From Lanius collurio (lineage: Eukaryota > Chordata > Aves > Passeriformes > Laniidae): a stretch of 64,000 nt of DNA. The stretch spans positions 6,673,243-6,737,242 of the forward strand of contig JACBWW010000022.1 in assembly GCA_020086605.1 (NCBI GenBank). Direction: 5' to 3'. The first letter of the stretch is position 1. Each line of letters begins with the position of its first letter. Of the stretch, positions 1-11,742 are shown piece by piece. Under the pieces are notes generated by a model. The model searched no databases, was not told the origin of the DNA, and saw only the letters and a program-made list of their open reading frames with translations. A program made the position numbers and the translations under genes.

Positions 1-2535
1 CATATAAACAGAGTTCTAGAGAACTTCTGCTGATTGCTAGGTGTTATCTGCCCTCTGTCCTTTACAACCAACAGCAGCCAAAACAAATACAGTCTCTTTT
101 CTTTTTGGAATGCGATTTAGTCATATAGGATTGGATTTCTTGAAATAGATGGGTCATGACCAATGTCAATTCTGTTCATGCCAGGAAAAGCTTGGATACA
201 GCTCATCTTTTCTGTTATATTTTTGCAGTAGAGACTAATACTGAACTTGAGAGTGACTCAGCAAAAAGCAGTGTATCTACACACTCTACAGAACAGGCAG
301 GCATCTCCAGGAAAGTCTCACAGTCTTTCACCTTGCCATAATAATTCCTTAATTCTTTTAATGCCTGTGAATTTGCATCCCCAGTGCAGCTTCATCCCCA
401 TCGTGCCCACCTAAGCTGTGGTTTTCAGGCAGAGCTGTGTGGCTGCAAAAGGACAGTGCAGTTGGTTTAGTGGAGTCTTCAGCAAATTGTACTGTTTGTT
501 TTTCAAATAAATAAATGATTCGTTTGGGTTTTTTTAGTTGATGCAAAATCCATCATATTTTGAGTCTAATTTACTCTGTTTTAAGCAGACATTGAAGCCA
601 GGCCTTTAGGGCTATTCACAGAAATAAGATGTTCAACAAATCAGCTTTTGCAGCACCAAAATACTGAACATCAGTGACAACAGCCAGAGACAGATGGATT
701 AAAACACATGGATTTTTGTTTACACACCTAAATATGTATCTGCAAACTTCTATATAGTATCTATCCTAGCTTGTATATAGTGAGCAATCTTCTCTGAAAA
801 CAAGAAATATTTCACTAGCATTGGAGTATGGATACTGTAAACAGTTACTTGTCAGTTATACATCTATATTTATTTCCTTAATTTTATTACTGTGTTGTGA
901 TAATGTTTCTATGACATCCTTCATCTGCCTCCCCTTTCCTGTTTTGACCTTTTACTCACATCATTATAACATGTCATTGTACTCTACAAGAATAAATTCT
1001 TTGAAAACTAGTTCTTTGGTTCATATACATGCTTTTTTACCTTCACGTTCCACAGCATCCAGCAAATTTACAAAATCCATATCAATATATAGTGGATTCC
1101 AGTCCCATGCTGTTCTTGCCAGTGCAGCTATCCAATAAAAATGCCTTCCACAGCTGTCAGGATGGAAGTTTGCAGGAAACCAGCCATTGCATCCCACTTG
1201 GAGCACTGCGTGTGCACTGCTCCCCCTGAGCCTGGCGGGCCAAAGTGAACAGTGGGAGCAGTTGATCGATGGATAACATTCAGTTCCAAGCTTCCACAGC
1301 ACCTTATTCTGAGGCTGACTCATTCACCAGCTCGTGTTCTGTGCCATGAGAAGTCTGGGAAAAAAACCTGGTATTTTGGCATTTAGAAGATGCAATAAGA
1401 TTGTGTATGGTGAATTATTTTACTCTTGGGTAAAGAGCGGTGGGTCAGGAATGGTTTATCCACTATTTTGGGGAGAGGGGTGGGGGTGGTAGTGTTTTGG
1501 TTTTTTACCAGTTGGTCTTCACTTTAATATGTCTGTTGTATTACTATTGTTCTTGAGGTAGTTGGAATGTATTTCATGAGTATAAAAATATGTACAGAGT
1601 AGGTTTTTCTCTGTTTCTAGAGGCCTGTATTTAAAACCAAACCAAGTAAAGCAAGCAAAAAGCCTCACCCTCTGTTATTTCCTGAACTCTGTGTCACAGG
1701 GTCTGTAAGGGAAAGCACTGCTTAATGCAAGTGTCAGGAACACTATGGATTACCTACATTACTGTAAAGGCCACAGAGTACAGTCCCTTGTGTGGCTGCC
1801 TAAGGATACTTGTCCTTGTTTGTGTAGGAATGTGAAGGGAAAAATTTTTGTAGATATTTATTGTACTGAAAAACCAAATTTTTTTGCAGTTCTGTAAGTG
1901 GTCATCTACCTCAATATAAGATGACCTCCTGGGTTTCTTTTACTCCATCTTCCTTTAGAAAGGCTGCCACAATCAGGTTCATAGGTTTGAAAACCATTCA
2001 CAAAAATATAGAAAAAAGATGGTCCATCAGGTACAAGTTCAAACATGGAGAATTAGATTGAAGAAATATTAAATTGATGGAGTAGATATCTTTTTATAGA
2101 AATGTCATATTATGCTGGTTCATCAAATGTGCATTTGAGAAGGACACAAATTTACAAATTAAGTGTATCTATTGTATAGAACTACCAAGCTTTATCAGTG
2201 CAATAGATACCTTGGTACTTGGAGTAACCCAAAATATATTTTTTACTATTGTAAGCTATATATTAATTAAAAATCACAGTGCAACTATTGTATTTCTAGA
2301 ATGTAATTATGTATTTGCAAATAATAACATTTTGTGAAAAATAGTATGAAGTCCATCTTTTGGAAGCTGATTGATGTAAATTTGATATTAATATTCATTT
2401 TATTAGTAAGAAATAATCTCTACATTTCCTTGCCACATTGAAGTTTGTTTTCACAGATTCTAAAACAGTCATGTGGTCTTAGTCAAACTTCTTTATTAGG
2501 ACTTCTGTAAGGTCAAAGATATTTCATTAAGAGAA
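1..2535. other. AT-rich non-coding stretch, no gene seen
   Basis: Short chance open frames only (up to about 105 codons, overlapping on both strands near 0.8-1.3 kb). No recognisable repeat, RNA gene or exon. The only local structure is a G-rich tract at 1480-1498. Confidence 0.6.
1480..1498 (+). other. G-rich tract, possible partial G-quadruplex
   Basis: Three G runs of 4, 4 and 5 are separated by AGA and T and followed by TGG. Only three runs reach three or more G, so a canonical four-run quadruplex needs a two-tetrad or bulged form. Weak call. Confidence 0.25.
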
Positions 2536-3023
2536 CAGGACTTTTTCAATGCTGTATTTTCTGTAAAACCATGAGACTCGGGGAGGATGGGTGAGCGTTT
2601 TCCCTCACAGAGACTTTGATCTTTGTAACTCCGCAAGCTAAACCAGATCTTGGTGCAACTTTGTTTGGTGGGAATCCACTAGTACACACAATTCTGTTAA
2701 TTTTAAAATTCTTCTGCTTCAAATCTGCATCCTCTCCCATTTTATCTGTGTAAATAAAGCTCCTCGTGCAAGCCGGCCAGGAAAACATATGATACCATTT
2801 GCGATTGCAGAATGCGGCATGCTGTTCTTCTGTAATTATAATGGCCTGAGCAGTGAGGGGTTGGTTAGCCTTCCTTAACAATCATTAATCTAGCGAGCCT
2901 TAGGTACAGTGGCCCATCTTGGAGAACAGCAGTCCTTGGCATGAGGCACCTTGGGCTGCGCGTTTGCTGAGCGCGGGATCGCCTTGTTTGTTACGTGCTG
3001 CTGCTCGCCGCTCCCTCGGGGGG

Positions 3024-3037
3024 CTGCCAGGGGGCTG
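3024..3037 (+). promoter_or_regulatory. CTCF-like motif
   Basis: The segment ctgccagggggctg contains the CAGGGGGC core of the CTCF consensus (CCASYAGRKGGCRS), with mismatches at the flanks (CTG for CCA, T for R). It lies inside the CpG-dense core. A single motif match is weak evidence of binding. Confidence 0.25.
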
Positions 3038-3175
3038 CTGCCGTGTCTTGATTGCTGCTTGCCCTCTCCCTCACTCTCTCACTTGTCCCTTCATTTCTCC
3101 TCGTTGTGAAAGTTTCTTTCTGTGTGACTGGGAGTCTGTTTAGCAGACCATATTGCAAGTGAAGGTGCATCGTTT

Positions 3176-3194
3176 GTTGCCTGATTTTGGCAAC
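3176..3194. repeat. 6-bp inverted repeat GTTGCC-n7-GGCAAC
   Basis: Perfect arms GTTGCC (3176-3181) and GGCAAC (3189-3194) surround tgatttt. The half-sites match RFX X-box halves, but the 7-nt spacer exceeds the usual 0-3. GGCAAC preceded by TT also gives an NFI-type TTGGC half-site. Confidence 0.5.
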
Positions 3195-3540
3195 GCTGGG
3201 CAGTCAGCTGGGATGTAATTAAGACTCTGAGAACAGGCTGTCTTCTCCACAGGAAGGGCATGTTAGATGTTGCTGGGATTTGGGGCTGTCAGTTTGGCCA
3301 AGGCTGGAAACTGAGAGCTAGGGACAGTGATCTTTTCTTTCATTTATAATCCCTTTATGTACAGTGTATGCACTTGGCAAAGTTTACATATAACCTAGTG
3401 GCTGGAGCTTGCAAGCCAGTGCGGCTGAATTAGCATATGTTACATGTATATTTTAGTAATATTTTAAAGCAAGTGCAAATTTCCAAAGTGAATTATGCAT
3501 GTATGACAGAAATAGGGTTGTGTTGCATTGGGTGTCAAAT

Positions 3541-4140
3541 CCCACAACTTTTTGTCAAGACCATGGATTTTACATTAAAAAGGCAGAGAGACTAAACGAG
3601 GTAAAACAGTTTTAATTTTTAACAGTTTGGTCCAGCCCAAGGAACTGCTCTCTGACAGTTATAACTGACATTTGAATAATTGGATTAATTCAGAGAGGGG
3701 CAAATCCTGTATTGATAGCTGTGCTTGTTCTATATATTTTTTAACATAGGGAAGGAGCCGAATGGTTTAATTATTTAAAGGACACATCTTGCAATATAAA
3801 ATACTGATGGTTTGAAACTTTGGTCTAAAATCAAGAAGGAAAAATATTTGCATTATTTCATTCTTTACATGTAAAAGCTTAAGGAAGAAAAACCCTGAAA
3901 CTTACTGCTTTGTGGTTTTTAAGCCAACGTAAAGGAAAACGCAAGAGGCAGAAATTATCATTTGTGGCCCAAAGCACCAGAAATGGAGATGAACTTGATT
4001 TAGTCAAGTAGATTCCAATCTTTTTTAGGGAAGTGTAAACCCTCAGTAATAATCACGTTGTGCTGCAATTGCAGGTTATACAATCGACATTGCTGCAGGA
4101 AGGACAGCCTCCAGTTTCCTTAAGCTAATATGAAATTCTT
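3541..4140. promoter_or_regulatory. Enhancer-like block with homeodomain dimer site
   Basis: AT-rich but non-repetitive sequence with several homeodomain-type cores, including a perfect P3 paired-class site (3677-3687), and TGACAG/TGACAT-type TALE motifs nearby. It has no coding potential. The call rests on texture and motifs only. Confidence 0.3.
3677..3687. promoter_or_regulatory. Paired-class homeodomain P3 dimer site
   Basis: TAATTGGATTA matches TAATYNRATTA at every position. This is the cooperative dimer site of paired-class homeodomains. A match of this kind is expected now and then by chance in AT-rich DNA. Confidence 0.4.
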
Positions 4141-4148
4141 TTTTTATT

Positions 4149-4153
<5 letters not shown>

Positions 4154-4180
<27 letters not shown>
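4154..4180 (+). repeat. Poly-T run, 27 nt
   Basis: Uninterrupted T from 4154 to 4180. It could be the poly-A of a minus-strand retroposed sequence or simple slippage. No retroposon body was recognised beside it. Confidence 0.95.
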
Positions 4181-5839
4181 AATGAGAAATTTAAAATTTG
4201 CCCAAGTAAATGGTTTTACTGTGCTGGAAGCCAAGGGTAGGAAGGCTAACTATTGTCAAGGACAGTTCAGAACACTGGTTTGGTTCTGGCTGTTTACCCA
4301 GCAGGACATAAAGAGTATTAACACTCAAGGAGAAAATGTGGATTCACAGCTTATGATATTAACACCCTGCAAATGAAGTATGAAACATGCCTATGAAATG
4401 TCACATGCATATATGGATGCATGTATGACTTTAGACAAGCAGAAGTGCTTTTTTAAAGGGTTGTGCAGTCTGCTTTGGTTTTGTTAGTTTACGTTGCAAA
4501 ACAAGCAACACCTTTCCTAAGCATTCCTACCTCCCAGGCTGCATTTACATGTTGTATTATCTTAAATTCTGCTGCCATTGTTCTCTTTTCCAAAAGGTCT
4601 GTTTCAGAATATTTATGTATAAGTAACTAAGTGAAATTTGAAAGTGTGCAAGTGAATTCTAATTTTTTTTAATTAGATGGCAAGAAAGTATTATTTAAAG
4701 TAAATATTATTGTAAGTGAGTTTTGTAAATTGGCATCCTTAGTATAGTCCTCAAATATTTTATCATTTGCTTCGCAAACAAGACAGTTCAGCTTTCCTGT
4801 ATTCAGACTGTCATTCCTTTGGGAATACCCAAAGCCTTTTAAAATTATGGGGGGTTTGGTGTTGGTTTTATTTTGGGTTGTTGGTTGTTTTTTCTTTTTT
4901 TTCTGGGGCAGTCTAAGGAAGTCCCAGGAGTGAAGTTGCCATCTGTCCTCTACATTAAAAGAATCTTCTATATTATATACCTGATGTTCTTGTCCCAGAG
5001 ATGAATGTTCATAATTAAAAGAACAGCATTTGTCCTTTATTCTGAATTAAAAATTCTTTCTTAAAAACAGTTGCAAAACTTATGAATGATTTTTAGGTTT
5101 CTTTAAGCTCCTATTTTCTAGTCTGTGTCCTTTTTTCTTATTACAGTTTTGATAAGTATTGGCAGGTCAATAGAATAGTTTATTAATCTAAGCATGTGCA
5201 TGTATGATTTAAGGAAAGCTTCAGCAGTGCTGAATACAGTTGAGTTCCAGATAAATTACTGTTACAGATAAGTCTGTCTTGTGGAAGAGAGGAGGAAGAG
5301 CAAGGTGTTGAGAAGGAGAGATTTACACAAGCTAGACACTTATTTTGGGAATGTTTCATCCATAAAAATTGCAAGTTACATACTCCACCTCCCCCTTCAG
5401 GAAAGAAGCCTTCTTCATTGTATGAACTTCCTTCCCCAACACCCATTTGCCCAGGAACAATTCTGTACCTTTACACTTCAGCTGTAGCTCATTAGTGGCC
5501 ATAGTTGCTCCCAGTGGTCCCTCCTTTCAGAGCATGGCCTGAATACCAGGTACTTCTGTTCTGAATATCACACTTATGCAAGTCAAGATTAGTAATATTT
5601 AAGTAGCATCCTTGTTGTTCTAATATTCTCTCCATTTTTGGCTTTAAGACAATAATGTAAAGATTATGTCTATCAATAAGAAGAGTGGGGGAAGAAAAAT
5701 GCTGTGAAGTTTGTATAATAAACTGTTGTGCTGCTCTCTTTCCCCCATGGTGAGCAACACCATTCCAGCTCAGACCAAAAACCTTCCTAGCCCAGTGCCA
5801 CACAGTGAGTGAGGGATAGTAGGGACAATAGCACACAGC
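4181..5839. other. Featureless AT-rich stretch
   Basis: No gene, RNA or recognisable transposon. A G/T-rich segment (4858-4890, runs of GGGGGG, GGG and several GG) is the only compositional oddity. Open frames on both strands near 5.2-5.9 kb (up to 137 codons, minus) are mutually overlapping and unlike known proteins. Confidence 0.55.
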
Positions 5840-5872
5840 AAAAAAAAGAAAAGAAAAAGAAAAAAAGAGAAT
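5840..5872 (+). repeat. A-rich (A/G) simple repeat
   Basis: An almost pure A tract broken by single G residues; low complexity. Confidence 0.85.
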
Positions 5873-6069
5873 AAGTGATTTTCTCTCTGGATATTGATCT
5901 AGCACTGAGAATTTGTGGCTAACAGAATTTCTGATGCAAAGTGGATGTTTTTAATGGTCCTGCATGGATACTTGTTCTCAGTGTATGTATGCAGTAGCTT
6001 TTAATTTATGTGGACTCTTAACAGCCTTGCTGTTCTGTTCTGAGCTGGAGCACTCCATACTAAAGACTA

Positions 6070-6163
6070 CAGCCCACCCCACTCCTTCCCCCAAAACATT
6101 CCACAAAACAAACACCCAAACCTGAAAATTCCACAAAACCAAAAATCACACCAACCCAAAATT
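6070..6163 (+). repeat. C/A-rich low-complexity segment with a 12-bp direct repeat
   Basis: About 90 bases are almost free of G. The 12-mer attccacaaaac occurs at 6098-6109 and again at 6128-6139, a 30-bp offset that suggests an old local duplication. Confidence 0.6.
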
Positions 6164-8700
6164 TCTATCTCCTTTTGCTATTTTGTTGTTTTTATTAGAA
6201 AAGAGTAAAAACTTAATTCCCTAGGTATAGTTTGGTGGTTGGGTTGAATTGTGGTTTTTTGTTCATTCATGAAATTAAATAATTTTTCATACAGAGTCCT
6301 CTACTCAGCAGTCTTTTTTGTCTTTCTTAATTTCATTGTACTTGCTTTGAGTGGGGACCAAAACTATTTAGTTCTTCATGCTTTGCTGCCTAAACATATC
6401 CAAGCTGTACTATATTAATCTAAATTAGTTCATTTTTCTTCCTAGTTCTAATTTGTCTACAAGAGCCTGTGTATTTTTTGTGAAGTGAAATGTCAGACAC
6501 AGGATTAATTGTTGTTTTCACAACACAGTACATGTCTAGTATCTACTATTCAGATCTAAAATTGTGTAATTAAGAATACAAGGTAGAACTGAAGTCATCA
6601 GAGTTTATTTACCTAGCTTAGGTGAAAGAATGAAGACATTTATGATGTCTTTGCTCAGCAGAATACTGCTATTGATATGTCAGTGTGCATGTAAAGGAAC
6701 TTCACAAGTATCTGTTCTAAACTAAGGTTATGTTCTGTCTGGCATACCTTGGACATAGAAAAAATGCAGAAATCCAGAAGTTGTACTAGCAAAACTCCTC
6801 CTTGTAAACAGGCCACTGAAGAATTATATAGAACTTTATATTTAGTTCAGAAGGTTTGTTTGCATACAGTGTCTCTCTTTCCATTTTATTGCCAGACCTT
6901 CAGCAGTAAGAATTTTTATAATGACTCCCAAAAACTTCTGTGCAGCAGTTTGGTTTATTTCTGTCACAAACCAGTCTTTATTTAAGATAGCAACTCTTGT
7001 TAAGTTTTAGTTACTACAGATTTTCTTTTGGTAATTTTTAAAAATTACGTATTTTAAATGTTAGTCATTTGTAAGGCATGAAAGTGTATTAACAGTCATT
7101 GTTACTTTCTTATATACTCTGATTGCCATATATAGTTAGTTAAGAAATTTTTGAATAATCACCTTGTTTTAAATGAAGATAAAATATTTTGCATGGTTCT
7201 TAATGGCATAAAGTTAGGCAAATGTATGCTGTATACAGATCCAACTATTCCACCTTTTTATTGTTTTGTTCCCATAGAGGATTCCAGCTTAGCAATTTTG
7301 GATGCAGTGAGTTTCCTACTGATGATGTGCTTACAGGAGACATGTATTTTAGGTAGTGATAAGTGGCTTATTTCAGTCTTTGTTCTTCAGCTCCCTAAGA
7401 GTTATTTGTTCAATTTCTGATATCAAGTTTTGGTTTAGTATAGGTGAGGTGGCAGGGCCTAATTGATGAATGACCTTCCAGAGCATGTACAGGATTGTTA
7501 GTCTCTTCTTAAATTCAGCCTTTGCAAATTTTCTTTCCTACAGTATGTATCTATCCAATGCTGTAATCTGTATGATTATTGAAAACTTAATTTAAAAAAA
7601 ATCCTGTTCCCCAACAGCTTCTAATGCACCAGGTTTTGTTACCTTAACATTTTTCTTTCATTAATATTGATTAAACTGTAAAGGGTTTCATTGCTGTTAA
7701 TAGGGGGCACATTTTAAATTTTACATCATTAACATTTAAATAGATTTTAATTGTTACATTTAACAAATTTATGCAGGTAAAGATTCAATTTCTTCAATTA
7801 ATTTACATTTACATGTTCAGAGATCTTTTGCTAGGGCTATTCTCATAAAACTTTAAGGGTCCCAGAAGGATCTCTCTGTACTTATATTCTTTTCATTTTA
7901 TCCCTTCTACCCTTTCCATATTATGTCTTTGAAATTCCTAGGCTTATTTCCATGTGCTACTTAATAAAATAACGTTTCTTTAGCCTTTTACGTGGAGGCT
8001 TGTTTCAACAGATTTATATATAAAGAATCAAGTGAAATTTATGTATATGAGTGAATTCTAAATTTTACAAGTTTCAGACTTGATCATTCTTCTCCTTTAT
8101 GCTGTACATGGGGAAAAATAAGTACCTGCTTGTTTGATGTAATGTGCAAATCAGTCAAAGAAACAATTGCAGGGAGTACTTGTTCATTCCCAAAGGTTTT
8201 TGAAGTCCAAATGAAAATAGGTAAAGTTAGTTTGGTACTTCATCTCATATAATAGAGGAAAATTCAGAAAGATAGTATTATGCATCCCTTGACCTTGGTC
8301 TGGTATTTCTCTGGAAGCAAAATATCTTGAGTATAGCCACATTCTACACAGGGTATAAGTATGTAGGGTAAGTTTCTATCAGTTTGGTAAAAAGCTACCT
8401 GTTTTATTTTATGAAACTAATTGACTTGCATGATATCAAAATAAAACATAGTATAGAGCAAGGACAGGAAAGACAGAGTGGTGAACACCTTATGTCTTAT
8501 GAACAAGAGTACAAATATCTCTTGCAGTATTAAATTTCACCAAGAAGGGAGACAAATTTCTTCATTTTCCTAGAAACAGCCAGATCAGCTCATACTTGTG
8601 TAAGTATGCTCCCAAATAAATTGCTAGTGAAGATTACATGTAACACATTTTATATTTCTGAAAGTTATTGTGTGTCTTGAAATAATTGTCTGAATTACCT
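6164..8700. other. Featureless AT-rich stretch
   Basis: Only short chance frames (up to 89 codons). No repeat or RNA gene recognised. AGGGGGCAC at 7702-7710 resembles half a CTCF site only. Confidence 0.55.
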
Positions 8701-8719
8701 AACCCAGCGTGGATAAACA

Positions 8720-9420
8720 GGGACTCAGGGGATTGTAGAAGATGAATCAGTCATTTGAAGTTTTTAAGTTGATAAGAAATTTGCAAAGAGTTGTAAGGGG
8801 CATGATGTGAGTTTGACAGTGGGGTCAAATCCCTAGACAGCAAAGTGTTTATTAGGGTGGAAAACAAAAGTTTAGTGCATTCCCTGTGAAAGAAACTGGT
8901 CACATGAAGAGATGAGTGGACCAAGCATGGGATGGGGAGGACAAGGACCTGCTAGAAGACAATATCAAACTGTGGAAGAGAATATCAAATGAATACCAAA
9001 TTAATCTTAATTGCTCAGGTACGAGCAGATTTTAAGCACAGTGGGCCCAGCAAGAATAATGGCATTAAAGGAGAATAAAAGTGCATGGAAATGGTAAAGG
9101 CTCTAAAAAATTTTAAGGCAATTATTACACCATTTGCTGGAAGTGATTTCTGTGGACAAAAGGTGGCCCAGAATGAAGTGATCAGAAAGGAAGTTGACAG
9201 AAACTTGACACAAAGGTAGTGAACTGATATTCAGTGCATATAAGAGGACTAAAAATGGAAGGAAACATTGAAAAGGAAATTGAGACCTAAAATGCCATTT
9301 TTTCTCATGCTAATAAAAAATATTTTGGGAGGATTTTGCTGATAAGGAGTAAAAAGATGAGTGAAAGAAAAAAAATGAGATGGAGGAAAGGAAGGACTTT
9401 ACCATGATGGTAGAGTTTAT
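8720..9420 (+). other. Purine-rich stretch, possibly a degraded old repeat
   Basis: The + strand is strongly enriched in A and G (for example the A/G-rich run at 9360-9400). It has no open frame of note. The consistent strand asymmetry suggests a decayed transposon or pseudogene, but no family is recognisable. Confidence 0.3.
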
Positions 9421-11540
9421 ATAATTGTTAGTTGACATAAAATATGATCAAAAGGGCGCACTACTGGAGTGTACTGACCATTAATGAACAAAAGCATTAA
9501 TATCTTGAGGGTACCTTGTCTTGTGTTATGAAAGGCAGCTTGTGTCAGGGGATGGAGTGTTTTTCCTGGTTGTTTTTTATCCTGTCAGAATACTGATTTT
9601 AATTGTGTAGGAGGTATTAGAGAAAAAACCTGGCAGCTCCACCATGCTGGCACTTACTGGCTCAAGGTTATCAGATTTCTGTGAAGGAACTGTTGGCTGC
9701 TGTTCTGGCAGCATTCATAAATGTCATTATTGTTTGTAAGGGGCAGAAACTCACTTGAAAGTGTGAAACTCACTTGGAAACTGAAGAAGAATTTAAAATA
9801 TTTTTTCACTGGCTCAATTTCTTGACTTTATGATAATCATTGTTCTACATGGCCCCCTCCAAAAAGAAGTTACTGACCTGTATATTTGTATAGGAAATAG
9901 AGCTCAGTTGGAAAGTGATGTAAATTATCTCACAGCATAAATAAAATTCAAAACAACAGATATTTCCCACCCAGAGATAAGAATATAGAAATGTTTTTCT
10001 TCAGCTTTTTGCTAAAGAATTTGCTTTTTCATATTTATGATTTTACATCTGTCCATTACCAAATGCAGATGTGATTTTATGCATTTAAGACAGGAGAAGG
10101 CAATCTGATTTCCAAGAAAGAAAGTCTTTCATATTAAAGCATCATGTTTGTCTTGGGCTTCTGCTAATGTGAAAATAAGAATGTTTTCTGCTGAGGGACT
10201 GAGATCTCCACATAAAATATCTATGAAGGAGATAAATATTTTAAAATGCAAGCACTAAAGTGGTATTGGCACTTCAAAATAGGGTCAGAGGCTGATTCCT
10301 CCTTTAGAAGTGTCAGTGTTCTAATGCATGTGACTGCATACACTGAACCTTTCATGATAAAGTAACTACTACTGATTATTTTCCAATGGAAAAAACATAC
10401 AGTTCTTTTTTCATTCAGATCACAAGTTTTCTATAAATAGTAATACAAGGCCTAGTATCATGCGAAAATTGAAGTTTTTATAAAGCTGATTTATTCTGTC
10501 CAGGCTGCACAGAAGAGAACACCAGAATAATATCTGCCTTGCAAGTTAATTCATGTTTCTTTTAATGAAGAAGAAATGAGCAAAGAATAAGGTGCACTTT
10601 TGCAAGATAATTGTGTCTTTTTCCAGTTGATCTAGATCTAATACTGAAACATGTGAAAATGTACTTCATCCTATAGGTACTCAGCTTCAGTGCACAAAAG
10701 GAGAGGTGTTCAGCATTAGGTATTTGGAAGCCAGGAATTTCTGCAGCCTGCTGTCATCAGCTCTGACTCCTCTCTGTTCTAGGTAGCCTAAAGGATACCA
10801 GAGGAGACCAAATCTTTGCTTTGAAAAACTCCTTGCACCTAATATTGGTGATATTGTTTGATCTATCTTTTTAAGACAGACTGATAATCAATAATAGGAC
10901 TTTTCAGTAGTCCTATTTCCTTCTGATGTACAACAGCAACAGGGAGTACTCGGATCTTCCAGGCTTTGCATAGTCCCTCAAAATTGGTTTGTGCCTTAGA
11001 GCATGTTTTGTTTTCAACTTTTGGTTTTGAGGTCACATTTTTGTACAGAACCAAAGTGTTTACTACTCCTTAAGTAATTGTCTGTAAATATTAAATTTCT
11101 GGTAGACTATTAATAAAATAGAATGAAAGAATACAGATTTTGAGGATCCTAAATGGGAATTTCACTTGGGTCCAGAGCTTGACATGTACTGAGTACCTGT
11201 AATTAAGTGCTGAGCAATCTGAACTTCTGTTGACCTGGGAACTGAAGTTGTTTCAAATGTGTCTCTTATCACAACCCCCAAGTTTCTCTTGCAAATTACA
11301 TATGGTTGTGGGTAAGCAGGAAGGTTGAAGAGCTTGTGCTTTTACTTACCTTGTCTTGCACTCAAACTGCTGGCAGATGAAAGACCTATTCAGGTGTGTT
11401 ACTCCTTAGAGTTTGCTATAGTCCAAGACTAACAGAGGACAGGAGGGTGGTTTAGCAGGGAGTGGCCACCTCAAGTCAGTCTGGTTTGATTGCTGGTGCT
11501 TGCAGTGTCAGCAAAGCAAGCTCATAGAAAAAACCAATTC
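9421..11540. other. Unremarkable non-coding stretch
   Basis: Only scattered short frames and one small tandem duplication (9746-9783). A very short possible minus-strand exon at 11369-11350 is too weak to call on its own. Confidence 0.5.
9746..9783 (+). repeat. Two-copy imperfect 19-bp tandem repeat
   Basis: gaaactcacttgaaagtgt (9746-9764) is followed directly by gaaactcacttggaaactg (9765-9783). Confidence 0.6.
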
Positions 11541-11544
11541 CTGG

Positions 11545-11742
11545 GTGACATTTGGATGTTTAGATTAGATCTTAGGAAGAGATTCTTCCTTGTGAGGGGG
11601 AGGAGCCACTGGAACAGATTTCCAGAGAAGCTGTGAATGCCCCATCCCTGGAGGTGCTCAAGGCTAAGCCCAGTGCAGGGGGTTGGAATGAGATGATTTT
11701 TAAGGTTGCTTCCAACCCAAAACATTTTATGATTCTAGGATT
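11545..11742 (+). mobile_element. CR1 LINE 3' end, truncated
   Basis: The stretch follows the usual CR1 3' order: a 'ttaggaagagattcttcc' segment, 'gagaagctgtgaatgcc', 'ccatccctggaggtgctcaagg', 'ggggttggaatgagatgat', 'ttccaacccaaaacatt', and a terminal ATGATTCTAGGA. It is 5'-truncated like most CR1 copies and lacks all ORFs. About 45 bases usually found between the 'gctcaagg' and 'ggggttgg' segments appear deleted. CR1 is the dominant LINE of birds and other sauropsids, so this is the main lineage marker. Confidence 0.92.

Larger units (their letters stand above)
2540..3250. promoter_or_regulatory. Complex, possibly conserved non-coding block with CpG-dense core
   Basis: This block differs from its surroundings: little homopolymer, balanced composition, and ten CpGs within 2959-3043 although the window as a whole is CpG-poor. 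It includes a GC-rich stretch (2935-3060), a CTCF-like match and a 6-bp inverted repeat at 3176-3194. A 111-codon minus frame (2881-2546) runs through the left half but resembles no protein I know and has no supporting splice or start context. An enhancer or a small CpG-containing promoter is the best guess. Conservation was not tested. Confidence 0.4.

Noticed and set aside
2546..2881. Minus open frame of 111 codons in the complex block
   Set aside because: Protein-like in composition, but without a known motif or splice sites at the ends. Stop-poor frames are common in conserved non-coding DNA.
5492..5905. Minus open frame of 137 codons
   Set aside because: Begins over an A/G-rich simple repeat that produces Phe/Ser runs. 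No domain seen.
7702..7710. AGGGGGCAC as a CTCF site
   Set aside because: Only the right half of the motif is present, and the left half (CCASY) is absent.
11350..11369. 20-nt minus microexon with a strong AAG|gtaagt donor
   Set aside because: Phase would fit after the 24251-24188 candidate, but a 20-nt exon gives almost no coding evidence.
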